Below, in pieces: positions 1 through 7,781 of a DNA stretch of 64,000 bases (its first letter is position 1; the number at the start of each line of letters is the position of its first letter). Origin of the DNA: Guptibacillus hwajinpoensis (GTDB lineage Bacteria > Bacillota > Bacilli > Bacillales > Guptibacillaceae); the NCBI RefSeq assembly GCF_020524165.1, contig NZ_JAIVKU010000004.1, positions 310,001-374,000 of the forward strand. Direction: 5' to 3'. A model generated the notes under the pieces. It was not told the DNA's origin. It worked only from the letters and a program-made list of their open reading frames with translations, and ran no database searches. A program made the position numbers and the translations under genes.

Positions 1-1
1 A

Positions 2-529
2 ATTTACAATCATTTTTTACAAATTTCCGAAGCAACTGATTTAAAAATAATAATTTATAACGTTCCTTATCGGACAGGACGGAACATTGATAATGAAACC
101 GTTTATAAATTAGCAGAATGTCAAAATATTATAGGAATTAAAGATTCTGGCGGAAACTTGAAGCAATCCTTAGAATTACTTATGAATCCCATAGAAGGCT
201 TTTCTAATCTAACAGGTGAAGATGCTTCTTATTTCCACCACTTAACTTTAGGTGGTGCAGGTGGAATTTTAGCTTCTTCTCATTTAAGCACAAGTGACTT
301 CTTGGATATTTTTAACATGATTCATGAAAACCATCATAATCAAGCATTAAAAGTATGGAAAAGTGTATATCCGATAACGTCTTTGCTGTTTCAGGAGACA
401 AATCCAGCACCTTTAAAGTATATTCTTTATAAAAAAGGTTTGATTCAATCTCCCGAAACCAGATTACCCGTTACAGGGACGACCAAAGAATTGAATAAGA
501 AATTAGATACATTGATTTCTTCCTATTAA
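2..529 (+). CDS. Dihydrodipicolinate synthase/N-acetylneuraminate lyase family aldolase, C-terminal part
   Basis: The reading frame is open from the left edge, so the N-terminus lies outside the window. The visible part holds two family landmarks: YNVPYRTGRNI, with the conserved active-site Tyr loop, and IGIKDSGGN, whose Lys would form the Schiff base with a 2-keto acid. After these come the usual helices of the (beta/alpha)8 barrel end. Members do class I aldol chemistry (DapA, NanA, keto-deoxy sugar aldolases). Substrate cannot be told from this part. A TTG at 158 is internal, not a start. Confidence 0.9.
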   Translation: MYNHFLQISEATDLKIIIYNVPYRTGRNIDNETVYKLAECQNIIGIKDSGGNLKQSLELLMNPIEGFSNLTGEDASYFHHLTLGGAGGILASSHLSTSDFLDIFNMIHENHHNQALKVWKSVYPITSLLFQETNPAPLKYILYKKGLIQSPETRLPVTGTTKELNKKLDTLISSY

Positions 530-563
530 ACTTTATTAATAATATGTGGCGGGATATAAAAAT

Positions 564-600
564 TATGGCTCGTTAATGTTGACTATATTATTGAGCCATA
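564..600 (+). terminator. Weak hairpin after the aldolase gene
   Basis: Eight-base arms TATGGCTC (564-571) and GAGCCATA (593-600) are perfect complements around a 21-nt loop. The long loop and lack of a clean U-run make it a poor intrinsic terminator, but nothing else marks the end of the transcript. Confidence 0.3.
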
Positions 601-771
601 TTTGGCTATTCAACAATCTCGGAGCGAAAGCTGAAGATCGTATTAATAGTCTCCAGCTATTCCTTTTTCAAGCAATGGGCAAGGTAATGGAATAGAAGAG
701 TAATTAAAAAGATAACTTTTCTATTCTAAATGATAGAACTAGTAGATAAACATGGCATTTGGGGGAGAATT

Positions 772-1749
772 GTGAAGAGGTTAAAGCGAAATCTCAAAAG
801 GTTTTTTATATTTTTATTTATTTTAATTGCTTTTATGTATCTAAATAACACATCGTTATTCACAACAGAGAGCAATAGAGAGCCTTTATTGCTGGCTCAC
901 CGTGGAGTGGCACAGACCTTTCATATGGAAGGAATTACGGGTGAAACGTGTACCGCGGAAAGAATATACGCGCCTGAACATCCATTTATAGAAAATACAA
1001 TTCCTTCAATGGAAGCGGCGTTTAAGGCTGGTGCAGATGTTGTTGAGTTTGATATTCAACCCACAAAAGACGGAGAGTTTGCTGTTTTTCATGATTGGAC
1101 ACTAGAGTGTAGAACTGATGGCGAAGGAATAACGAGAGAACACACAATGCAGGAACTAAAACAATTAGATGCTGGTTATGGCTATACGGCTGATAACGGA
1201 GAAACGTATCCATTCCGTGGTAAAGGAATAGGGATGATCCCTTCACTTGAAGAAGTTCTCTCGCATTTTCCAGAGCAGTCCTTTTTAATACATATCAAAA
1301 GTGGTGACCCGACTGAAGGGGAGCAATTGTCTGAATATCTCACTAGCTTTCCAGATAGTAGGTTAAAAGAACTTACAGTTTATGGTGACGACAAGCCGAT
1401 TGCTTCTTTGAAAGAAAAACTACCTGAACTTCGTGTCATGTCAAAAGATACGATGAAAAGTTGCCTGCTTCCTTATATAGCAGTTGGGTGGACAGGATAT
1501 GTACCGGCAGAGTGCGGAAACACACAAGTGCACATTCCAGAAAAAATCGCTCCATATATATGGGGATTTCCAAACAAATTAATAACAAGATTAGAGGATG
1601 TGAATACAAGATTCATTCTCGTTGCGGGTGATGGTGGATGGTCGGAAGGTTTTGATAACAAGCAAGACTTAGAACGCCTTCCCGTAAACTACACAGGGGG
1701 TATATGGACTAATCGAATTGATATGATAGCCCCTATTTTAGAAGAGTAA
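772..1749 (+). CDS. Membrane-anchored glycerophosphodiester phosphodiesterase (GDPD family)
   Basis: Hydrolyses glycerophosphodiesters to glycerol-3-phosphate and an alcohol. The GDPD signature is clear: LAHRG near residue 42, ENTIPSMEAAFKAGADVVEFD with the metal-binding Glu/Asp pair, then the catalytic FHD. A basic start (KRLKRNLKRF) precedes one hydrophobic helix, so the enzyme is probably anchored outside the cell. I chose the GTG at 772 because GGGGGAG lies 4 nt before it. An in-frame ATG at 730 has no ribosome site and would add 14 residues. It stands alone and ends at a hairpin terminator. Confidence 0.88.
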   Translation: MKRLKRNLKRFFIFLFILIAFMYLNNTSLFTTESNREPLLLAHRGVAQTFHMEGITGETCTAERIYAPEHPFIENTIPSMEAAFKAGADVVEFDIQPTKDGEFAVFHDWTLECRTDGEGITREHTMQELKQLDAGYGYTADNGETYPFRGKGIGMIPSLEEVLSHFPEQSFLIHIKSGDPTEGEQLSEYLTSFPDSRLKELTVYGDDKPIASLKEKLPELRVMSKDTMKSCLLPYIAVGWTGYVPAECGNTQVHIPEKIAPYIWGFPNKLITRLEDVNTRFILVAGDGGWSEGFDNKQDLERLPVNYTGGIWTNRIDMIAPILEE

Positions 1750-1795
1750 ATAGGTTTATCAAGGTATCTTGATTTCGAATCTTCAACAAACTCGG

Positions 1796-1825
1796 AGCTT
1801 ATCTTTAATCGGATAAGCTTTTTTC
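1796..1825 (+). terminator. Intrinsic terminator of the GDPD gene
   Basis: AGCTTATC (1796-1803) pairs with GATAAGCT (1812-1819) over an 8-nt loop and runs into a T-tract. Confidence 0.8.
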
Positions 1826-1919
1826 TATATTAAAAAGATTGAGTAATCCACACTAGTTTGAAATAATTGGTAGTGGATAGTAGGAGAAAATCACAATGAA
1901 TACTAAAGGGGATATACAT

Positions 1920-2501
1920 ATGAAAAAAGTTTTGGTTTTTATTACGGATGGCTTTGCCGATTGGGAAGCAAGTTATGTGACTGCTGAATTAAATAAACCA
2001 GGAACGGGCTATGAAGTACAGACAATTGCGATTGATAAGGATCCTAAAATCTCAATGGGTGGATTAAAGATCCTACCAGATTATAGCTTACAAGACTTCT
2101 CTCTTAATTTAGAATTAGCGATGCTGATTATACCTGGTGGAACGGGGTGGAGAGAAGAGAAAAACCATCAGGCAAAGAAGCTTGTAGATTATTGTATTGG
2201 AAAGGATATTCCAGTAGCAGCCATTTGTGATGCAACTACTTTTTTAGGAGAATACGGATATCTTGATCATCATAAACATACAGGGAATTCATTGGCTTAT
2301 TTAAAAGAAGGAGCACCTCATTATCGAGGTGACGAAAATTACATAAACGAACAATCTATCAGTGATGGCTGTATAATTACAGCTAATGGAAGTGGAGCAC
2401 TAGAATTTTCAAGAGATATATTAAGTAAACTGGATGTCCTGAAAAGTGAAGAACTAAGAGAATGGTATGGCTTATTTAAGAATGGTTTTATTAAAAGATG
2501 A
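1920..2501 (+). CDS. DJ-1/PfpI (class I glutamine amidotransferase-like) family protein
   Basis: The start KKVLVFITDGFADWEAS is typical of the YdeA/YoaZ branch of DJ-1/PfpI. The nucleophile elbow AICDATTFLG carries the conserved Cys, preceded by IIPGGTGW. Family members act as chaperones, glyoxalases or proteases, and the substrate cannot be named here. AAAGGGGA at 1904-1911 fits the ATG at 1920. An ATG at 1896, also with a passable site, would add eight residues (MNTKGDIH). The stop overlaps the region before the small membrane gene, so the two are probably co-transcribed. Confidence 0.85.
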   Translation: MKKVLVFITDGFADWEASYVTAELNKPGTGYEVQTIAIDKDPKISMGGLKILPDYSLQDFSLNLELAMLIIPGGTGWREEKNHQAKKLVDYCIGKDIPVAAICDATTFLGEYGYLDHHKHTGNSLAYLKEGAPHYRGDENYINEQSISDGCIITANGSGALEFSRDILSKLDVLKSEELREWYGLFKNGFIKR

Positions 2502-2536
2502 TGGCAAGTATGGAAGTATCTAGAGAAGGAATTGGG

Positions 2537-2695
2537 ATGAGCCCCATCCTTATTTTATTTATAGTTTTATGTTTTTACTTTACATTCATATTTTTTGAAG
2601 CCTTGCGTAAAGGTGATGAACGTATAATTAAGCAATCAAAATTTGCAGCGATCATTTGTATGGCGATTGCGTTGATTAATGGGACTATTTATTAA
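2537..2695 (+). CDS. Small two-helix membrane protein
   Basis: A 52-residue protein: one hydrophobic helix (ILILFIVLCFYFTFIFF), a short charged loop (RKGDERIIKQSK) and a second helix. The ATG at 2537 has GAAGGA at the right distance. A longer frame starting at 2498 overlaps the previous gene and has no better site. I do not recognise the family. Its position 35 nt behind the DJ-1/PfpI gene suggests one transcript. Confidence 0.6.
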   Translation: MSPILILFIVLCFYFTFIFFEALRKGDERIIKQSKFAAIICMAIALINGTIY

Positions 2696-2766
2696 GCAGT
2701 AGCCCGCAATAACTATTTGCTTAATGTTCCATTATCTCAAAGCGATCGTTGAGAAAGGAGCGAAAA

Positions 2767-3021
2767 ATGAAAGAACCCTTTTATACAGGTATATTACTTT
2801 ATCCTAGATTTAGTGAATATGAGCTTTCTGTACTATTATCGGTATTGAAACAAGGTGGAAAACAAACTATATTTCTGGGGTTGAACAGTCATCCTATAAG
2901 AGGAGAAGCTAGCTATTATCCTTTGAAAGAATATATGGAGTCAGATGGTAGTTTAAAAGAAAGAGGGAAAATGATTCGTTTTTATCATGATTCGAGTGCT
3001 CATCGGCAATCAAACGCATGA
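2767..3021 (+). pseudogene. Truncated DJ-1/PfpI-like gene
   Basis: AAAGGAG precedes the ATG at 2767. The first ~47 residues (YTGILLYPRFSEYELSVLLS, then GLNSHPIRGE) look like the N-terminal strand and helix of a second DJ-1/PfpI subfamily. After RGEA the expected rest of the domain, including the nucleophile Cys elbow, is missing. A low-similarity tail of about 35 residues ends at 3021, where a ~200-residue domain would be expected. I read this as a gene cut short by an internal deletion or replacement. It could still be expressed as an 84-residue protein. Confidence 0.5.
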
Positions 3022-3051
3022 ACTAAAAATATCAGAAACGGAGCATAGCAA

Positions 3052-3762
3052 ATGAACTCATTAAATTCCGTGGTTTCCATAGCTAGAGAGCTTGTCCGAT
3101 CAAAATCTTTCTCATGCGAAGCAGCCTTTCTAGCTGGAAGTGTTGTCAGAGGGGAGGGGACCCCTACATCGGATCTTGATATTGTCGTTTTTGATTCATC
3201 TGTAACTGCGTCATATCGTGAAAGCTTTTTCTATGAAGGATGGCCGATCGAATGGTATGTTCATAATTTAGAAAGCTATCATGCCTTCTATGAAAGTGAC
3301 TGCGCCCGGGCGAAACCATCTCTTCCTAAAATGGTTTCAGAAGGAATTGTTCTTTACGATAAAGGGAAGGCATCGGTGCTACAGGATGAGGCGAAAAGCC
3401 TTTTGAAAAAAGGGCCGTTACAATGGGGAGATAAAGAAATTGAGCTAAAACGCTATTTCCTAACAGATGTCTTAGAAGATTTTATTGGCGCTACTGATCG
3501 TGGAGAAGAAATGTGCTGTGCAGCTGCACTTGTTGAACAAGTTCACGAATTTATTCTACGCACAAACGGTCAGTGGGTTGGCTCTTCCAAATGGATCGTC
3601 CGTGCACTTAAAAACTATGACCAAAACTTAGCAGCAAGGTTTGTCCGAGCTTTCGATCATTATTACAAAACAGGCGAAAAGGAAGACGTGATTTCGTTTG
3701 TTGAGGACGCTTTACAGCCATACGGAGGTCGATTATTTGATGGATTTTCATTAGGGAAGTAG
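3052..3762 (+). CDS. Nucleotidyltransferase-fold protein (MNT/kanamycin NTase type)
   Basis: The pol-beta signature is complete: LAGSVVRGEGTPTSDLDIVV gives GS, a ten-residue gap and the metal-binding D-x-D. The third acidic residue may lie in the EWYVH strand. The C-terminal half is helical, as in minimal nucleotidyltransferases and aminoglycoside nucleotidyltransferases. The protein would transfer NMP to a small molecule, or to a partner in a toxin/antitoxin pair, but no HEPN partner gene is adjacent. Start ATG at 3052 follows AACGGAG. Confidence 0.8.
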   Translation: MNSLNSVVSIARELVRSKSFSCEAAFLAGSVVRGEGTPTSDLDIVVFDSSVTASYRESFFYEGWPIEWYVHNLESYHAFYESDCARAKPSLPKMVSEGIVLYDKGKASVLQDEAKSLLKKGPLQWGDKEIELKRYFLTDVLEDFIGATDRGEEMCCAAALVEQVHEFILRTNGQWVGSSKWIVRALKNYDQNLAARFVRAFDHYYKTGEKEDVISFVEDALQPYGGRLFDGFSLGK

Positions 3763-3764
3763 TC

Positions 3765-3794
3765 CTATCGCCTCTTAGAAATAAAAGGTGATAG
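3765..3794 (+). terminator. Hairpin after the nucleotidyltransferase gene
   Basis: CTATCGCCT (3765-3773) pairs with AGGTGATAG (3786-3794) with one G-U pair and a 12-nt loop. No U-run follows, so termination is uncertain. The rest of the 296-nt gap to 4059 shows no gene. Confidence 0.4.
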
Positions 3795-4058
3795 TGCGTT
3801 GTAATAGGATGATATCGTCATTATACTTCATTTTACCCTTATTAAGGTATAATATGGATATCCATAAGAGGAAAGCCCACTTACTCCTAATGTTTTAAAG
3901 GTTGAGATAATAGGATAAATAGATTCATTTCTTATATAAGAAATGTGTGAAAAAATGCGCATGTTTCTACGATCTCCTATTCAACCCTTGAATTCATAAT
4001 CGATCCTTCTCCTATGTTATGATCAGGATAATAGAATTATCATGTAGGAGGTTACGAT

Positions 4059-4616
4059 TTGAAAGGATTTAATCTTATAACCTTCCTTTTTATCATAGGA
4101 ATCGGTATTCTCATTATCAATTTCAAGGACGATCTCGAAGGAATGTTTATTCATAAAGATGTTCCCTTACCTACAGCGCTTCATCCAATAGTTAGCGAAG
4201 CAAGAGATACGTTAATGAAGCAAGCAGCCGATAAGGGCATTGAGATTGTGATTACGGCTGGCCACCGGACAAAAGAAGAACAGGATGCTCTTTATAAAAA
4301 AGGACGGTCAACTGAAGGACAAGTCGTTACAAATGTTGCAGGAGGCGGTTCTTATCATAATTATGGCCTTGCGATCGATTTTGCATTGCAGTTAGACGAT
4401 GGAGATGTTGTATGGGATATGAAGCGGGATGATAACGAGAATGGGAAATCAGATTGGATGGAAGTAGTCGCCATAGCAAAAGATCTTGGTTTTGATTGGG
4501 GCGGAGATTGGAGTAGTTTTAAAGATTATCCTCACTTTCAAATGGATTTTGGTTTAACGATGCGTCAATTAAAAAATGGTCAAAGACCTGATGAAAGTGA
4601 ATATGCGACAAACTAG
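4059..4616 (+). CDS. cwlK: Peptidoglycan L-alanyl-D-glutamate endopeptidase CwlK (M15 family)
   Basis: Cleaves the L-Ala-D-Glu bond in peptidoglycan stem peptides, outside the membrane. It has an N-terminal membrane helix (ITFLFIIGIGILIIN), then the M15 core: AGHRTKEEQDALYKKG, SYHNYGLAIDFA with the zinc-binding His and Asp, and YPHFQMD with the third ligand. The stretch DDNENGKSDWMEV is also characteristic of B. subtilis CwlK (YcdD). At 185 residues it is close to CwlK length. The start is TTG at 4059 with TAGGAGGT 6 nt upstream. A Nudix gene follows 17 nt downstream. Confidence 0.93.
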   Translation: MKGFNLITFLFIIGIGILIINFKDDLEGMFIHKDVPLPTALHPIVSEARDTLMKQAADKGIEIVITAGHRTKEEQDALYKKGRSTEGQVVTNVAGGGSYHNYGLAIDFALQLDDGDVVWDMKRDDNENGKSDWMEVVAIAKDLGFDWGGDWSSFKDYPHFQMDFGLTMRQLKNGQRPDESEYATN

Positions 4617-4633
4617 TTTGAGAGGATTCTATT

Positions 4634-5098
4634 ATGAGAACCAGAAAAGCTGTAGGGGCCATTGTGACACACAATAAGCGCTTTTTAATCGTTCACAAAG
4701 TTGCAATCAACACCAGGGCGGGGACAGAGCTTCAGAATGGGTCATGGGATTTTGTGAAAGGTGGCATAAAGGACGAAGATAAAACAGTCGAAGCTGCTAT
4801 TAGAAGAGAGCTATTAGAAGAAACGGGATCAGTCGCTTACTTGTTAAAGAAGCGATTCCATGACACCATCTCATTTTCTTTTCCAGAAACGATTCAAAAG
4901 AAAATCGGTTACCATCGCCAGACCACCTCAATGTTTCATTTCGAATATATTGGCGACGGGAATGATCTTGAATCAAATGACAGAGAAATTGATCAGATCC
5001 AATTTGTTTATAAACCAGCGTTATTGAACCTTATAGCACACGAGGAATCAAAAGAATTCTTCATTAGAAATGGTAGCCAGATTATCCATGAAAAATAA
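4634..5098 (+). CDS. Nudix hydrolase
   Basis: Nudix fold enzyme that would hydrolyse a nucleoside diphosphate linked to another moiety. The helix-loop-helix box runs from FVKGGIKDEDK to RRELLEETGS, with the catalytic REL-x-EE-x-G intact. The first Glu of the box, which normally salt-bridges the Arg, is Lys here (GGIKDEDK). The C-terminal half (YHRQTTSMFHFEYIGDG, DREIDQIQFV) resembles MutT/YjhB-type proteins of unknown substrate. It is probably co-transcribed with cwlK and is followed by a strong terminator. Confidence 0.87.
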   Translation: MRTRKAVGAIVTHNKRFLIVHKVAINTRAGTELQNGSWDFVKGGIKDEDKTVEAAIRRELLEETGSVAYLLKKRFHDTISFSFPETIQKKIGYHRQTTSMFHFEYIGDGNDLESNDREIDQIQFVYKPALLNLIAHEESKEFFIRNGSQIIHEK

Positions 5099-5175
5099 AT
5101 AAAATATTTTTTTAAAAAGTGGTTTAGTTATTTTAAGAAGGGGTAAATTTAAACTAACATAATTTTCCCCCTTTT

Positions 5176-5208
5176 GTACCGTCCGTTTAATCGGGCGGTA
5201 CTTTTTTT
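5176..5208 (+). terminator. Strong intrinsic terminator of cwlK-nudix
   Basis: GTACCGTCCG (5176-5185) pairs with CGGGCGGTAC (5192-5201), one G-U pair, followed by seven T. The remaining ~190 nt to the next gene show nothing further. Confidence 0.92.
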
Positions 5209-5396
5209 ACATAGTAGCTTTAATAAAGGAAAGGTAAATAAAGCATTCGCATTGTTTAATAGTGTAACCCCATAGTAAATCGAATTCTTGAAAATTTAAA
5301 CAATTACCGATAGGATAAGAGCAGCAAACCAACAAAGGGGAAGTAGACGAACTGATTCAATTTTCTTCTCGTTCGCCTATTGGATAGGAGAATACC

Positions 5397-6770
5397 ATGT
5401 GGAATACTAGGCTGTTTCAGCATATTTACGTTTTTTATTTATTCGTTTTTTTGTTAGATGTTATCAATCTTTTTTGGTCAAATGCGTCTCTTTATATGAC
5501 GATTGGCCTAATGGCGATGGTCATGATCGTTATTAATTTCAGAGAAGCAGATCGCGTTTTTAAGATACTTGGCGTGATTCTGTTAAGTGCAGGGGGCTTT
5601 TTTTATTTCTCAAGCGATGTCCCTATCATGAAAATCCCAACCTTTTTTGCCGGAAATATCGGTTTGCTTTTTCTTTTATCCATGCTCCCCTGGATGAATA
5701 GCGTTGTCAAAGCAGGAAGATATAATAAGCTGTTGCAAACATTACTCGGAGGCAATGTGAAGAGAATGGGAGATTTGTACGTAAGGGGAGAAGCTACGAT
5801 GGTTTCGCTTGCTGCGTTTTTGAATTTATCATCCGCAACCATTTCTCAAGATCTGCTAAAAAACCAATTAAAAAATTCCCAAACAACTATAAGAAATCGT
5901 TTTATCGTAATGTCGACTTTAAGAGGTTATTCCCTTGCGTTACTATGGAGTCCTCTTGAGATTTTACTAGCGACATCGATTTTTATTACAAATGCGAATT
6001 ATTTAGAAGTATTGCCATGGATGCTGCTTGTTGCCTTACTAGGCTTTGCTTTTGATTCTATTATTGGAAAAGTTACTTTTCGAAACGAAGTGGTAGAAGA
6101 GATTGTCACGTCTACAAAACTGGGAAAAAGTAGTAAGAAGAAGTTAAGGGAATTTATTGTGGCGTTAGTATTATTTTTAGTGGTTGTTGTTTTTCTCACC
6201 AATGTGATGAAATTCAACTTTTTATTTGCCGTTACGATCGCTCTGTTTCCCTTTGCTTTTAGTTGGGCATTATTGTTAAATCGAAAAAGGAGCTTCTTTC
6301 ATATCGGCTGGTCCAACTGGAAAAGGCAAACAAACCATTTACATAATTTCATTGTCCTGCTACTAACACTCTCTTTTTTCACAACTACGTTAAATGCTTC
6401 TCCATACTTACAATACCTGCAGGATCCTCTTGTAGCGCTCGAGGGACATCAAGTTTACATTATGTTCTTCATTCAAGCGATGTTTTTGGTAATGACTTTA
6501 TTAGGAGTGCATCCCATTGCGACAATGGGGATCTTTGGCGGAGTGAGTGAGCTACTGTTAAGCGCTTTTCCTTCTGTTACATTAACAATCTTACTTGCCA
6601 GTAGCGCAATCGCTACTGTACCATCAGCTCCTTATGGGTTGATCGTTACGCTAACGTCAGTATCTTTGAAAATGAACCCGTATAAAATTGTCTTAAAAAA
6701 CATTCCTTATAGTGTAATGTGTGGCTTTATTGGCGTATTAATCGCATACTGCACTTTATTTCTTTATTAA
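5397..6770 (+). CDS. Polytopic membrane protein, possible ion-transporter-superfamily carrier
   Basis: 457 residues with about twelve hydrophobic segments and short basic loops (RREADRVFK-like, STKLGKSSKKK). The last third has GVHPIATMGIFGG and ATVPSAPYGLIVTLTSV, which look like the re-entrant signature loops of ion-transporter-superfamily (DASS/DcuC-like) carriers, but I cannot assign a family firmly. TAGGAG precedes the ATG at 5397. The APH-like kinase begins 19 nt after its stop, so they form a two-gene operon. A carrier paired with a small-molecule kinase would suggest uptake or export and phosphorylation of one compound. Confidence 0.7.
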   Translation: MWNTRLFQHIYVFYLFVFLLDVINLFWSNASLYMTIGLMAMVMIVINFREADRVFKILGVILLSAGGFFYFSSDVPIMKIPTFFAGNIGLLFLLSMLPWMNSVVKAGRYNKLLQTLLGGNVKRMGDLYVRGEATMVSLAAFLNLSSATISQDLLKNQLKNSQTTIRNRFIVMSTLRGYSLALLWSPLEILLATSIFITNANYLEVLPWMLLVALLGFAFDSIIGKVTFRNEVVEEIVTSTKLGKSSKKKLREFIVALVLFLVVVVFLTNVMKFNFLFAVTIALFPFAFSWALLLNRKRSFFHIGWSNWKRQTNHLHNFIVLLLTLSFFTTTLNASPYLQYLQDPLVALEGHQVYIMFFIQAMFLVMTLLGVHPIATMGIFGGVSELLLSAFPSVTLTILLASSAIATVPSAPYGLIVTLTSVSLKMNPYKIVLKNIPYSVMCGFIGVLIAYCTLFLY

Positions 6771-6789
6771 AAGTTTCGGGAGGCGTGTG

Positions 6790-7716
6790 ATGGAATATCA
6801 AGAGCAGTTTGTTCAATCCGTTCGTTTTTATTTTCAGGAAGAAGGAGAGGAGTGGATACAAGAGTTACCAGAGCTCATTCACTACTGTGAACAAAATTGG
6901 TCGCTGAAAATGGAGGATCCTTATTCTCTCTCGATCAACTATGTGGCACCAGCTAAACGAGAGAGTGGAAAAGAAGTTGTGGTAAAACTAAGTATACCAG
7001 GAACAGAGTTTCTTGATGAACTGGAATCATTAAGCTTATTTAATCATCATGGAATGGTTCAAGTCATTGACTTTAATATAGAAAAAGGCATTATCATTTT
7101 AGAAAAATTATCTCCTGGTTATACGCTTGCGACAGTAGAAAACGACGAGCTAGCATGTCGTATAGCTGCAGGAGTACTTAAGAAGTTATCTATTTCTGCT
7201 CCAAGTAACACCCGGATTCAAACAACAGCTATAAGAGAAGAATCGCTTCGAGCTACTTTAGTGCAGAATGAAGAAGGATATGGCCCCCTTTCTTCGCACG
7301 TCCTTAGAACTTCACTAAGCCTTTTTACAAAACTGAATCAATCAATCGTTCATTACAAGTTACTACATGGAGATTTTCATCACTATAATGTGCTTGCTTC
7401 AGGAAACGCTTGGACTGCGATTGATCCAAAAGGATTATTAGGGGAAGTTGAATATGATTTGATTCAATTTCTTTTGAATCGGCTTCCGGAGAAAGACGTC
7501 TATGATGTAACCAAAAACCGAGTAGACATCTTAACAAATGAGCTTAATCTTAATAAAGAGCGATTACTACTCTGGGGCTATTGTCATACCGTACTGGCGA
7601 CGTCATGGAGTGTAGAAGGTAGTGACTATAGTAAGCCTTTTTATCAAATGATTGAGATCTTTGAGAGGATGTATAAAGAAGCATATGGAAAAGAAGTAGC
7701 TCAATATACGATGTGA
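6790..7716 (+). CDS. Aminoglycoside phosphotransferase (APH)-family kinase
   Basis: Protein-kinase-like small-molecule kinase. The Brenner motif LHGDFHHYNVL carries the catalytic Asp and the metal-binding Asn, and AIDPKGLLGEVEYDL is the DFG-equivalent loop. The layout is closest to streptomycin 6-phosphotransferase (APH(6)) relatives. GGGAGG at 6778-6783 fits the ATG at 6790, which directly follows an in-frame GTG. The substrate is not known, and chromosomal members often phosphorylate sugars or cofactors, so resistance should not be assumed. Confidence 0.85.
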   Translation: MEYQEQFVQSVRFYFQEEGEEWIQELPELIHYCEQNWSLKMEDPYSLSINYVAPAKRESGKEVVVKLSIPGTEFLDELESLSLFNHHGMVQVIDFNIEKGIIILEKLSPGYTLATVENDELACRIAAGVLKKLSISAPSNTRIQTTAIREESLRATLVQNEEGYGPLSSHVLRTSLSLFTKLNQSIVHYKLLHGDFHHYNVLASGNAWTAIDPKGLLGEVEYDLIQFLLNRLPEKDVYDVTKNRVDILTNELNLNKERLLLWGYCHTVLATSWSVEGSDYSKPFYQMIEIFERMYKEAYGKEVAQYTM

Positions 7717-7735
7717 AGTAAATGATACAAATTTA

Positions 7736-7772
7736 AAAATCTCGGAGCGCATCAGCGCTCCGAGATTTTATT
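7736..7772. terminator. Bidirectional terminator between the kinase and mmpL genes
   Basis: A perfect 15-bp stem, AAAATCTCGGAGCGC (7736-7750) with its complement at 7755-7769, encloses the loop ATCA. A/T runs on both sides serve the convergent genes. Confidence 0.93.
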
Positions 7773-7781
7773 CTACCCTTA

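Noticed and set aside
6790..7716. Calling the APH-family kinase an antibiotic-resistance gene
   Set aside because: Only family motifs are visible; the chromosomal context and operon partner suggest metabolism, and the acceptor cannot be read from sequence.
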